Source of the DNA: Gammaproteobacteria bacterium
GTDB taxonomy: Bacteria > Pseudomonadota > Gammaproteobacteria > Thiohalobacterales > Thiohalobacteraceae
Direction: 5' to 3'
Assembly (NCBI GenBank): GCA_019911805.1
Contig: JAIOJV010000034.1
Location: 1 to 64,000 of the forward strand
Length of the DNA stretch: 64,000 nucleotides
In this document: piece after piece, positions 55,731 through 64,000 of the stretch
How positions within the stretch are numbered: position 1 is the first letter of the stretch
Layout of the letters: every line of letters begins with the position of its first letter
Translations under genes and position numbers: made by a program
The notes under the pieces: generated by a model
What the model saw: only the letters and a program-made list of their open reading frames with translations
Told to the model about the DNA's origin: nothing
Database searches by the model: none

Positions 55731-56342
55731 ATGCCCACTGCAACGCTGTTGATCGCCGACGACGACCGACTGGTACTCGCGACCCTCGCGGACGGTCTGC
55801 GCCGGGCCGGTTACACCGTGCTCGAGGCCGCCAGCGGCGACGAGGCCGTCGCCATCGCCTGTGAGCAGTCGCCCGACCTGGCGATCCTGGACATGCGCAT
55901 GCCGGGGCGCAGCGGTGTGGAGGTCGCCGTGTGGCTGCGCGAACACACCGATACGCCATTCATCTTTCTGTCGGCCTATGGGGACACCGCCGTGGTCGAG
56001 GCGGCGGTGCGTGCCGGAGCACTCGGCTATCTGGTGAAGCCGCTGGACGTGCAGCAGATCCTGCCGTCCATCGAGGCCGCGCTGATGCGTGGCCGTGAAC
56101 TCAACGCCCTGCTGGAAGAGGAGGCGCAGCTCTCCGCCGCGCTGCGCCTGGGCCGGCAGACCAGCCTGGCCGTGGGCATCCTGATGGCGCGCTATCAGTT
56201 GACTGAGCAGGTGGCCTTCAACCGGTTGCGTGCCCAGGCGCGCGCCGAGCGGCGCAAGGTCAGCGACCTCGCCGCCGAGCTGATCCAGGTACTCGAGGCC
56301 ACGGCGGAGACGTCTGCCAGCGACCGCTCGGCACGGTCCTGA
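55731..56342 (+). CDS. Response regulator with C-terminal ANTAR antitermination domain
   Basis: A 203-residue protein with an N-terminal receiver: Asp10-Asp11-Asp12 acidic pocket, phosphoacceptor Asp54 in LAILDMRMPG, and Lys103 in YLVKPLD. The C-terminal ANTAR domain is at about residues 137-192 (TSLAVGILMARYQLTEQVAF). ANTAR proteins bind paired RNA hairpins and prevent termination. No clear target leader was found in this window. It follows the HisKA_2 kinase, its probable phosphodonor. Confidence 0.92.
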   Translation: MPTATLLIADDDRLVLATLADGLRRAGYTVLEAASGDEAVAIACEQSPDLAILDMRMPGRSGVEVAVWLREHTDTPFIFLSAYGDTAVVEAAVRAGALGYLVKPLDVQQILPSIEAALMRGRELNALLEEEAQLSAALRLGRQTSLAVGILMARYQLTEQVAFNRLRAQARAERRKVSDLAAELIQVLEATAETSASDRSARS

Positions 56343-56594
56343 CCGGTGCCCACCGAAGATCCGCTTCAGAAAATGCCGCGTACAGCGATAACCAGCAATA
56401 CGGGGCCCGGATAGATCGACCCGGGTACCCGGAGCCACGAGCCCGCTCCCAGAGATGTTGCCCTGCTGTTCACCGGCCTGCGGCCGGCGTAGGGGCATCT
56501 CGAATCAACCGACCCTGCCCTTGCACCGCTGCCGTCGCACCTTGCCGGCGCGGCGCTGTGCAGGTCCGAATGGGACGCGAGGCGCAGGCGCTCA

Positions 56595-59579
56595 ATGATC
56601 TCGATCGAAGAGCTGATGAATTCCGTGGTCACCGAGCTCGGCCTCGACGAGGCCGAGCTCGGTGCACGTCGTGCCTTCCTGGAGTTCGGGCCGGCGGACG
56701 AGCGTGCCCTGCGCGCCCTGCACCCGCACCTGCACATGGCGCGCCAGCGCTTCATCGAGGTCTTCTATGACCACCTGCTGCGTTTCCCCGAACTCCGCGA
56801 ACTGCTGTCCACGCCGGAACTGCGGGCACGGCTGCGGCATAAACAGATGGATTATTTCGAGCAGCTCACCAGTGGTGAGTACGGCTGGGAGTACATCAGC
56901 GACCGGCTGCGGGTCGGTCTGACCCATCAGCGGATCGGTCTGGGACCACAATGGTACCTGGGCGCCTACTGCAAGTATCTCGCCGAGTTGCTGCCGGAGG
57001 TGTGGGAGACATCCACGCTGAAACCGGAGGCGCGCCGCGCGGGGATACGCGCCCTGCTCAAGATCGTGTTCTTCGACATGGGGTTGGCGCTGGAGGCCTA
57101 TTTCCACACCGACCGGCGTTCCATCGTCGCCCTCAAGCAGTATGCCGAGAATGTCATCTGCAGCGTTCCGGCCGGCCTGCTGGTACTGTCACCCGAACTC
57201 GAGGTGTTGTCCGCCAACCGCTTCGTCGATCGGCTGTTCGGTGTCGGCCACGACGCGCTGGTCGGTCGTCGGCTCATGGATCTGTTCGACGACGACGTGC
57301 TTATCCAGCGGACCCGTGAGGTGCTGGTCACCGGGCGTACGCTGCGCCATATGGGTGTGTGTTCGCCCACGGACGGGCCGGAGTGCTGGTTCGAGGCCAC
57401 CCTGGCACCACTGGCGACCGGCCTCGACGCACATCTGCATCCTGCCCTCGGCAACCTCAGCCGCGCCGCGTTGCTGATGGTGCTGGAGGACGTGACCGAA
57501 CAGGAAAGGCTGCGCAGTGCGCGGCGACGCTCCGAGGCGCAGATCCAGGCCCTGCTGGACAACGTCGGCGATGGTATCGTCACCTTCGATCGGCATGGCA
57601 TCATCGAATCCTTCAACCGTCGGGCGGTGCAGATCTTCGGCTATTCTGCCAATGAGGTGCTGGGCAGGCCGGTGTCGACACTCACCAAGGAATGGAGACA
57701 CTGCACCCCCGACGGCCGCTGTGCGCAGGCACGCGGATGTGGCGAGGTGCCCGAGTTCATGTCGGGCAGCTGTGAGGGGACCGGCCGCCACAAGGACGGC
57801 AGTGTGTTTCCCATGGAATGGTCCATCAGCAGCGCGGAGCTGGACAGCGAGGTATTGTTGATTGCGGTGGTGCGTGACATCAGCGCCCGCAAGGCCGCTG
57901 AGGTGGCGCTGGCCAAGCTGGCCAGCGCCCTCGATCAGACCGCGGACAGCGTCATCATCACCGATCGTGCCGGCCGCATTGAATACGTCAATCCGGCCTT
58001 CGTGCAGACCACGGGGTTTTCCCGTGACGAAGTGGTCGGGCAGATGTCCAGTGTAGTCAAGTCCGGTCGGCACGACGCCGATTTCTACACACGGATGTGG
58101 GACACGATCGCCCGCGGCGAGGTATTCCGCGATATCTTCATCAATCACCGCAGGAACGGCGATATTTATTATGAGGAGAAAACCATCTCGCCGGTGCGCG
58201 ATCCTCTCAGCGGCGAGATCACCCATTACGTCTCGACCGGCAAGGACATCAGCGAGCGCATGCAGACGCAGCAGCGCCTGGATCACCTGGCCCACCACGA
58301 CCCACTCACCGACCTGCCCAATCGACTGCTGTTGTCGAACCGGCTGACGCGGGCCATGGCACGGGCGGCGCGCCATGGCCGGCAACTCGCGGTCCTGTTC
58401 CTGGATCTGGACCGGTTCAAGCAGATCAACGACACGCTGGGTCACGGCGCCGGTGACCGCCTGTTGCGTGCCGTCGCCAGCCGGCTCGAGAAGTGCCTGC
58501 GTCAGGGCGATACCGTGGCGCGTATGGGAGGTGATGAATTTGCGATCCTCCTTGAAGACATCGCACGCAACGACGATGTCCTGCCCATCCTTGATAAGAT
58601 CATGGCCGCCATGCACAACCCGGTCGGGCTCGAGGGCTATGAATTCTTCCTCAGCTTCAGTATCGGCATCAGCCTGTATCCCCAGGACGGCGAGCACGCC
58701 GACATCCTCTTACGTAATGCCGATACGGCCATGTACCGGGCCAAGGCTGACGGACGCAGTGGCTTCTGCTTCTATACCGCCGATATGAATGCGCATGCCA
58801 TGGAGCGGCTGGACCTGGAGAGCAAACTGCGTCGGGCCCTGGAGCGCGACGAGTTCGTGCTGCACTATCAGCCGCAACTCGATCTGCGGAGCGGGCGGGT
58901 GACGGGCGTCGAGGCACTGCTGCGTTGGGATCATCCGGAGCGGGGCATGGTGCCGCCCGCGGATTTCATCCCGACGTTGGAGGATACCGGCATGATCGTC
59001 CAGGTAGGGCGCTGGGTCCTGGGCGAGGCCTGCCGTCAGGCGCAGGCCTGGCGAGAGGCCGGGCTGCCGGACCTCGCGATCGCGGTCAATATATCGACCC
59101 ACCAGTTCCGTCGCGACGACCTGCCGGCGGCCGTGGCCGAGGCGCTCGCCACGCACGGCATGCCGCCAGGCGGGCTGGAGCTGGAGATCACCGAGAGTGC
59201 ACTGATGGACGATGTCGGCCGGGCGGAACAGAGCATCCAGCGTATCAAGCAGCAGGACGTGCGTATGGCGATCGACGACTTCGGTACCGGTTATTCGTCG
59301 TTGGCCTACCTCAAGCGCTTCGCCATCGACAGCCTGAAGATCGACCGCGCCTTCATCCGGGATATCTGCAGCGATACCGATGACGCCGCCATTGTGTCCG
59401 CCATCATTGCCATGGCGCAGCAGCTGCACCTGAAGGCGATCGCCGAAGGTGTGGAGACTGCGGAGCAGCTGGAGTTCCTGCGCGATCGCGGTTGTGCCGA
59501 GATGCAGGGCTTCCTGCTCAGCCCGCCGATGCCGGGTGACCGTCTGGGTGCGTGGCTCGCGGGGCGCGTCACCGCCTGA
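56595..59579 (+). CDS. Globin-coupled PAS-GGDEF-EAL c-di-GMP signalling protein
   Basis: A 994-residue cytoplasmic protein. An N-terminal globin-coupled sensor domain (about 15-170) has the proximal histidine His111 in GLTHQRIGLGPQWYLGAY, so it probably binds heme and senses oxygen. Three PAS domains follow (about 180-300, 310-430 and 435-555). The cyclase domain has an intact GGDEF near residue 645 and the phosphodiesterase domain an EAL (VEALLRWDH) near 773, so both activities are possible. The second PAS holds an unusual four-cysteine stretch (Cys370, 376, 382 and 393). The upstream 252-nt gap has no gene. It may set c-di-GMP according to oxygen. Confidence 0.93.
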   Translation: MISIEELMNSVVTELGLDEAELGARRAFLEFGPADERALRALHPHLHMARQRFIEVFYDHLLRFPELRELLSTPELRARLRHKQMDYFEQLTSGEYGWEYISDRLRVGLTHQRIGLGPQWYLGAYCKYLAELLPEVWETSTLKPEARRAGIRALLKIVFFDMGLALEAYFHTDRRSIVALKQYAENVICSVPAGLLVLSPELEVLSANRFVDRLFGVGHDALVGRRLMDLFDDDVLIQRTREVLVTGRTLRHMGVCSPTDGPECWFEATLAPLATGLDAHLHPALGNLSRAALLMVLEDVTEQERLRSARRRSEAQIQALLDNVGDGIVTFDRHGIIESFNRRAVQIFGYSANEVLGRPVSTLTKEWRHCTPDGRCAQARGCGEVPEFMSGSCEGTGRHKDGSVFPMEWSISSAELDSEVLLIAVVRDISARKAAEVALAKLASALDQTADSVIITDRAGRIEYVNPAFVQTTGFSRDEVVGQMSSVVKSGRHDADFYTRMWDTIARGEVFRDIFINHRRNGDIYYEEKTISPVRDPLSGEITHYVSTGKDISERMQTQQRLDHLAHHDPLTDLPNRLLLSNRLTRAMARAARHGRQLAVLFLDLDRFKQINDTLGHGAGDRLLRAVASRLEKCLRQGDTVARMGGDEFAILLEDIARNDDVLPILDKIMAAMHNPVGLEGYEFFLSFSIGISLYPQDGEHADILLRNADTAMYRAKADGRSGFCFYTADMNAHAMERLDLESKLRRALERDEFVLHYQPQLDLRSGRVTGVEALLRWDHPERGMVPPADFIPTLEDTGMIVQVGRWVLGEACRQAQAWREAGLPDLAIAVNISTHQFRRDDLPAAVAEALATHGMPPGGLELEITESALMDDVGRAEQSIQRIKQQDVRMAIDDFGTGYSSLAYLKRFAIDSLKIDRAFIRDICSDTDDAAIVSAIIAMAQQLHLKAIAEGVETAEQLEFLRDRGCAEMQGFLLSPPMPGDRLGAWLAGRVTA

Positions 59580-59928
59580 TTTTCTTACGGGTCGTCTGGC
59601 CCGCATTTTGCCTTTCATACTGCCACTATCAGCATCCGTGCGGCCGGGGACCAACCGGCGATTCACGGCGACCGGTAGAAAACCTCAGCAGCGTGCTAAG
59701 TGTTTACGGCCACCGGACGCTAATGATGATCACGGAACAGGGCTGCAGCAGCGGCCCGTGTCGATCCGCCGACATGTCCCTGATGGGAATTCGGCGGCGA
59801 CAGTCCCGGAAGGCCCCATCCCCGCCTTTCCACACTCACTGCATTACTTGACTGAGACGCCCTGACGGCCGTCGGCCCCCTGTCGTGCCGACACCTGCCG
59901 CAGCTGCGTCGCAGCGGGAGGCAAGATC
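59580..59928. other. Leader region of the che operon
   Basis: About 350 nt without a supported gene; ORFs here lack ribosome sites or motifs. It holds a sigma28-like site at 59697-59723. Otherwise no repeat or terminator was seen. Confidence 0.5.
59697..59723 (+). promoter_or_regulatory. Possible sigma28 (FliA) promoter of the che operon
   Basis: TAAG, 15 nt, then GACGCTAA: six of eight matches at the -10 block and three of four at the -35, at the exact FliA spacing. It lies about 205 nt before the STAS gene. Both this site and the one at 28662 share TAAG and a CGCTA core. Confidence 0.4.
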
Positions 59929-60243
59929 GTGGCGGAAGGCACATCCACTGCACGTAAACGCGGTACCCGCAGCCGGGTGGTTCACCTGCCGGCGCAGCTC
60001 GGTATCGCATCTGTCGCGGAACTGAAGACCGTTCTGACCGACGCCCTGGCGGGCGGCCGGCCGGTGACCCTCGATGCAAGGGCCGTCGAACAGATCGATG
60101 GTGCCGGGTTGCAGCTGCTCGTGGTTTTCCATAGCGCGATGCAGACCGCCGGCCAGCCCCTGACCTGGAGACGTCTGCCATCGGCCCTGAGCGAGGCCGC
60201 GGCCCTGCTCGGCGTGCGCGAGACGCTGGGTCTGGACGGCTGA
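59929..60243 (+). CDS. STAS-domain protein
   Basis: A 104-residue STAS domain resembling anti-sigma-factor antagonists and the MlaB family. The typical switch-region serine is replaced: the loop reads QIDGAGLQLLVVF rather than DSxG, so phosphorylation of a serine is unlikely. It begins with GTG, seven bases after GGGAGG. It is the first gene of the che cluster, where STAS proteins are found in several chemotaxis systems without a clear role. Confidence 0.85.
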   Translation: MAEGTSTARKRGTRSRVVHLPAQLGIASVAELKTVLTDALAGGRPVTLDARAVEQIDGAGLQLLVVFHSAMQTAGQPLTWRRLPSALSEAAALLGVRETLGLDG

Positions 60244-60286
60244 TACCGTTTTTACCGCTGATGATCGCATAAAGAAGGATTCACCC

Positions 60287-60649
60287 ATGGCAACGATACT
60301 GGCAGTCGACGATTCCACCTCCATGCGCCAGATGGTCAGCTTCACGCTCAAAGGTGCCGGCTACGACGTGGTCGAGGCGACCGACGGCGAACAGGCGCTG
60401 CAGATGGCCCGTACCAAGCAGGTCAATCTGGTGCTGACCGACGTGAACATGCCGAAGATGGATGGCATTACGCTCATCAAGAACCTGCGCACCCTGCCCA
60501 GCTACAAGTTCACCCCCATGCTCATGCTCACCACCGAATCCGCAGCGGATAAGAAGCAGGAGGGCAAGGCCGCCGGGGCTACCGGCTGGATCGTCAAACC
60601 GTTCAATCCCGAACAGCTGCTCGCCACCATCAAGAAGGTGCTCGGCTGA
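60287..60649 (+). CDS. cheY: CheY-type response regulator
   Basis: A 120-residue single receiver domain with Asp8-Asp9, phosphoacceptor Asp52 in VLTDVNMPKMDG, Thr82/83 region and Lys104 in WIVKPFN. It lacks an output domain, as expected for CheY, which binds the flagellar motor switch or acts as a phosphate sink. AAGAAGG precedes the ATG. Its TGATG junction overlaps the start of cheA. Confidence 0.93.
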   Translation: MATILAVDDSTSMRQMVSFTLKGAGYDVVEATDGEQALQMARTKQVNLVLTDVNMPKMDGITLIKNLRTLPSYKFTPMLMLTTESAADKKQEGKAAGATGWIVKPFNPEQLLATIKKVLG

Positions 60650-62709
60650 TGTCCGATACCACCGGTATGGAACAGTTTCATCAGACGTTCTTCGAGGAGA
60701 GCTTCGAGGGACTGGATCTGATGGAGTCTGCGTTGCTCGCCCTGGATCCGGGCGCGGTCGATGCGGAGACCATCAACAGCATCTTCCGTGCCGCGCACTC
60801 GATCAAGGGCGGTAGTGCCACCTTCGGCTTCAGCGAGATCGCGGGTTTCACGCATCTCCTGGAGACCCTGCTCGACGAGATGCGTGACGGCCGGCGCCCG
60901 GTCACCCGGGTCGCCACCGATCTGCTGCTGCGAGCGGTCGATAGCCTGCGCGCGCTGGTGAATGCCGCGCAGGCCGGTGGCAGTCTCGATGCGATCGACA
61001 TCAGCGACGTGCAGACGGCGTTGCAGGCACAGCTCGCCGACAGCGGCGATCCGGGCGCTGTCACCGCCGCGCCGCAGCCGGTGCCGTCATCGGGCTGGCA
61101 CATCAGCTTCCAGCCGCATGCAGACATCCTGCGCACGGGCAACGACCCACTGCGTATCCTCTGGGAACTCGCCGGGCTGGGGACATTGAGCGTGCAGACG
61201 GATCTGTCCGGACTGCCCGGCTGGGAGGAATTCGATCCTGAGACCTGTTATCTCGGCTGGCGGATCGAGCTGCGCGGCGCAGTGGCCGGCGCGGCGCTCG
61301 AAGAGGCCTTCGCCTGGGTGGCCGACGAGTCCGACCTCGACATCCGGCCGCTGGGGACATCCCTGCCGGCGACAACGCCCGACACCGACGACGGGTCGGT
61401 GGTCGCAGGTGAACTGATCGCCGAACGCCGCCGGGCCGATCGTCGCCAGGCGCCCGACCGGCGCAGTGCGCCGCCGTCCGGCGACACGACTTCCATCCGT
61501 GTCAGCACCGGCAAGATCGACGCACTGATCAACATGGTCGGCGAGCTGGTCATCACCCAGTCCATGCTGGGCGAGATCGGTGATCAGCTGGTGCAGGGCG
61601 GCGCCAACGGACTGATCGAAAAGTTGCGCGACGGGCTGACGGAGCTGGAGCGCAACACACGTGAACTGCAGGAATCCGTGATGCGGATCCGCATGCTGCC
61701 GATCAGTTTCGCCTTCAACCGCCTGCCGCGCCTGATCCGCGATCTCGGCACGCAGCTCGGCACGCAGCTCGGCAAGCAGGTCGAACTGCGCATGTCGGGT
61801 GAGCATACCGAGCTGGACAAGACCGTCATGGAGAAGATCAGCGATCCGCTGGTCCATCTGGTACGCAATGCGCTCGATCATGGCATCGAGACGCCTGCAG
61901 TACGCATCGCCGCCGGTAAGTCGCCCGCCGGCACGCTGCACCTGAACGCCTTCCATCAGGGTGGCAACATCCTCATCGAGATCATCGATGACGGCAACGG
62001 GCTGGATCGGCAGAAAATCCTGCGCAAGGCGGTGGAGCGTGGGGTAATCAGTGAGGCCGAGGCGGCGGCGATGCCGGCCGAGAAGGTTGAGGATCTGATC
62101 TTCCAGCCGGGATTCTCGACCGCGGACGTCGTCAGCGATGTCTCGGGCCGCGGCGTCGGCATGGACGTGGTGCGCCGCAACATCCAGGAGCTTGGCGGCA
62201 GCGTCGAGGTGCGGTCCCAGGAGGGCAGGGGGTCGCGCTTCACCATCCGCCTGCCGCTGACGCTCGCCATCCTCGACGGCCAGTTGGTGCGCGTCGGCGA
62301 CCAGATCTACATCATCCCTCTGGTATCCATCATCGAGTCCCTGCAGGCCCGCAAGGAATACATCAATGCCATGGCCGGCTCAGCCGAGGTCTACCGTCTG
62401 CGCGACGACTACCTGCCGGTGCTCAGGCTCTACGAGATCTTCAATATCCAGGCGGACGCCAACGAGCTGACAGATGGCCTGCTGGTCGTCGTCGAGGGCG
62501 ATGGTCAGAAGGCGGGTGTGTTCGTCGACGAGCTGCTGGCACAGCAGCAGGTCGTCATCAAGAGTCTGGAATCCAATTATCGCCGCGTCGATGGCATTTC
62601 GGGTGCGACCATCCTCGGGGATGGCTCGGTGGCGCTCATCATGGACGTCCCGGGATTGATTCGCATGACCAGTATACAAGTGCGGAAACCAGCGCGGAAA
62701 ACGGCTTAG
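60649..62709 (+). CDS. cheA: Chemotaxis histidine kinase CheA
   Basis: A 686-residue CheA. The Hpt domain has the phosphorylated His50 in AAHSIKGGSATFG. A linker domain (about 145-235) with DPLRILWELAGLGTLSVQTD resembles that of some CheA proteins in place of P2. Dimerisation, ATPase (VRNALDHGIETPAVR; GRGVGMDVVRRNI) and a C-terminal CheW-like domain (about 540-675) complete it. It takes signals from the chemoreceptors and phosphorylates CheY. The start overlaps the cheY stop by one base. Confidence 0.96.
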   Translation: MSDTTGMEQFHQTFFEESFEGLDLMESALLALDPGAVDAETINSIFRAAHSIKGGSATFGFSEIAGFTHLLETLLDEMRDGRRPVTRVATDLLLRAVDSLRALVNAAQAGGSLDAIDISDVQTALQAQLADSGDPGAVTAAPQPVPSSGWHISFQPHADILRTGNDPLRILWELAGLGTLSVQTDLSGLPGWEEFDPETCYLGWRIELRGAVAGAALEEAFAWVADESDLDIRPLGTSLPATTPDTDDGSVVAGELIAERRRADRRQAPDRRSAPPSGDTTSIRVSTGKIDALINMVGELVITQSMLGEIGDQLVQGGANGLIEKLRDGLTELERNTRELQESVMRIRMLPISFAFNRLPRLIRDLGTQLGTQLGKQVELRMSGEHTELDKTVMEKISDPLVHLVRNALDHGIETPAVRIAAGKSPAGTLHLNAFHQGGNILIEIIDDGNGLDRQKILRKAVERGVISEAEAAAMPAEKVEDLIFQPGFSTADVVSDVSGRGVGMDVVRRNIQELGGSVEVRSQEGRGSRFTIRLPLTLAILDGQLVRVGDQIYIIPLVSIIESLQARKEYINAMAGSAEVYRLRDDYLPVLRLYEIFNIQADANELTDGLLVVVEGDGQKAGVFVDELLAQQQVVIKSLESNYRRVDGISGATILGDGSVALIMDVPGLIRMTSIQVRKPARKTA

Positions 62710-62727
62710 CAGCCTAAAGGAGCGGCT

Positions 62728-63270
62728 ATGACTCAGGCAATGACAACGAAAATCTCTCCCGCGGGTGCGGGGACGGGTGCGATGCAGGCGGCGCAGGACA
62801 ATGCCGTCGGCAGTCAGTATCTGACCTTCGCACTGGCCCATGAACAGTACGGTGTGGACATCCTGCGCGTTCAGGAGATCAAGGGCTGGACGCCGGTGAC
62901 CCACATACCGAACGCGCCGGCCTACCTGAAGGGCGTGTTGAACCTGCGCGGGACCATCGTGCCGATCGTGGATCTCCGCATGCGCTTCAGCCTTGAAGAG
63001 ATCGAGTACACCCCGACGACGGTGGTCATCGTGCTGTCGCTGGTGGCCGACGGGCGGGAGCGGACCTTCGGCATCGTCGTCGATGCGGTCTCGGACGTGC
63101 TGAACATCCATACCGCCGACATCCGTCCCAAGCCGGACTTCGGCACCGCCGTGGATGCCGATTTCATCAGCGGCCTGGCCACCGTCGGCGACAGCATGGT
63201 GATGCTGCTCGACATCGACCGGCTGCTGCGGCCGGATGAGATCAATGCCATCGCATCGGTCAGTGAATGA
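62728..63270 (+). CDS. cheW: Chemotaxis coupling protein CheW
   Basis: A 180-residue CheW with a rather long N-terminal extension (about 30 residues, Ala/Gly/Gln-rich). The core has YLTFALAHEQYGVDILRVQE, IPNAPAYLKGVLNLRGTIVP and IVVDAVSDVLNI, matching CheW. It links CheA with receptors. AAAGGAG lies about six bases upstream of the ATG. It is followed directly by a chemoreceptor gene. Confidence 0.96.
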   Translation: MTQAMTTKISPAGAGTGAMQAAQDNAVGSQYLTFALAHEQYGVDILRVQEIKGWTPVTHIPNAPAYLKGVLNLRGTIVPIVDLRMRFSLEEIEYTPTTVVIVLSLVADGRERTFGIVVDAVSDVLNIHTADIRPKPDFGTAVDADFISGLATVGDSMVMLLDIDRLLRPDEINAIASVSE

Positions 63271-63305
63271 ATCCGTCAATCGATCGTTTCAAGGGGACCA
63301 GGACA

Positions 63306-64000
63306 TGAAGGCTCTGACAATCAAGGTACGCCTGCTGGCGACGCTGGGCATCGCCATTGTGCTGCTGGCGGCCATTGGCATTACGGGGGTCATCGGCCTC
63401 GGCTCTGTCAAGGAGGGCATGCGGACGGTGTACGAGGACCGGACCATCCCGCTGGATCAGGTCACCACCATCCAGGAGTTGCTGCTGGAAAACCGGTTGT
63501 TCCTTGCGGTCGCGCTGGTGACGCCCACCGCCGAGGAGATCCGCAGGAACACCGAGGCAGTCGAGCGGAACATCGCCGAAATCGGCCCGCTCTGGGAGGC
63601 CTATATGGCCACCACCCTCACACCCGAGGAAAGGCAGATTGCCGAGAAGTTCGCGGCCGCTCGCGGGCGCTTCGTGATGGAGGGGCTGAGGCCGACGATC
63701 GCCCTGCTGCGCGCGGGCCGGACGCAAGAGGCGGAGGCGCAGGTCGTCAATGTGGTCCGGCCGCTCTATGTACCCGTGGGTGAGGGCATCGAGGCCCTGG
63801 TAAAACTCCAGATCGACGTCGCACGCCAGGAGTACGAGAATGCAACCGGCCTCTACGCCACGCTGCGCACGATCGCCATCGTCTCCATTGCCGTCGGCGT
63901 GGCCGTGGTGCTGTGGATGGCCTGGCTGCTGATGCGCGCCATCATGAATCCACTGCAGCAGGCGGTCGGGGTCGCCCGGCGGATTGCTGGCGGTGAGCTC
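63306..64000 (+). CDS. Methyl-accepting chemotaxis protein, partial (cut by window end)
   Basis: The first 231 residues are seen: a membrane helix at about 8-33, a periplasmic four-helix-bundle ligand domain (about 34-180; YEDRTIPLDQVTTIQELLLEN), a second membrane helix (about 190-212) and the beginning of a HAMP (ARRIAGGEL). The 4HB sensor resembles Tar-like receptors, ligand unknown. It is the fifth gene of STAS-cheY-cheA-cheW-mcp. The cytoplasmic signalling tip must lie beyond position 64000. AAGGGG and GGA precede the ATG. Confidence 0.93.

Overview
The window is a chromosomal segment of a GC-rich gammaproteobacterium that oxidises reduced sulfur compounds. Three things point there: the housekeeping order aspS-nudB-yebC-ruvCAB-ybgC-tolQRAB-pal-cpoB-queE-queC is typical of Gammaproteobacteria; dapA-bamC lies beside gcvR-bcp; and there is a soxXYZAB cluster without soxCD plus a rhodanese, a TusA-like carrier and a YeeE/YedE-type sulfur transporter. 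The overall look is of the Chromatiales/Thiohalobacter-like sulfur oxidisers, but the genus cannot be fixed from the sequence alone.

Layout. 0-14 kb: translation, recombination, Tol-Pal envelope and queuosine-precursor genes, all on the plus strand. 14-28 kb: YedE-family transporter, tRNA-Lys(UUU), a tehB-like methyltransferase of lower GC, soxXYZAB on the minus strand, the bepA protease, rhodanese and TusA-like genes, two divergent FadL-type outer-membrane porins and an exported protein of unknown function. 28-37 kb: a methyl-accepting chemotaxis protein, an RND efflux pair, a LysR regulator and an AI-2E-family permease. 37-53 kb: PIN-PhoH ATPase, bcp, gcvR, a GalT-like transferase, dapA-bamC, purL, msrPQ, a DUF815-type ATPase and ettA. 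53-64 kb: a signalling block with a HisKA_2-type sensor kinase, an ANTAR response regulator, a globin-coupled PAS-GGDEF-EAL protein, then STAS-cheY-cheA-cheW and a chemoreceptor cut by the window end. No rRNA, insertion sequence, integrase or CRISPR array was seen.

Several parts look functionally linked. SoxXAYZB would oxidise thiosulfate in the periplasm; without SoxCD the sulfane sulfur must go elsewhere, and the rhodanese and TusA-like proteins are plausible carriers. Tol-Pal with CpoB, BamC and BepA serves the outer membrane. MsrPQ repairs oxidised periplasmic methionine. The last 11 kb would couple oxygen or redox sensing to c-di-GMP, antitermination and taxis.

The most unusual feature is intergenic. 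At least eleven gaps hold long inverted repeats whose arms are built from reiterated 8-10 nt words, often nested one inside another. Four word families follow the same plan (a short ACC-like head followed by three units). nudB is flanked by two inverted copies of one such element, and two loci 14 kb apart carry the same two-family nested composite. Three further, unrelated intergenic inverted-repeat families are also present.
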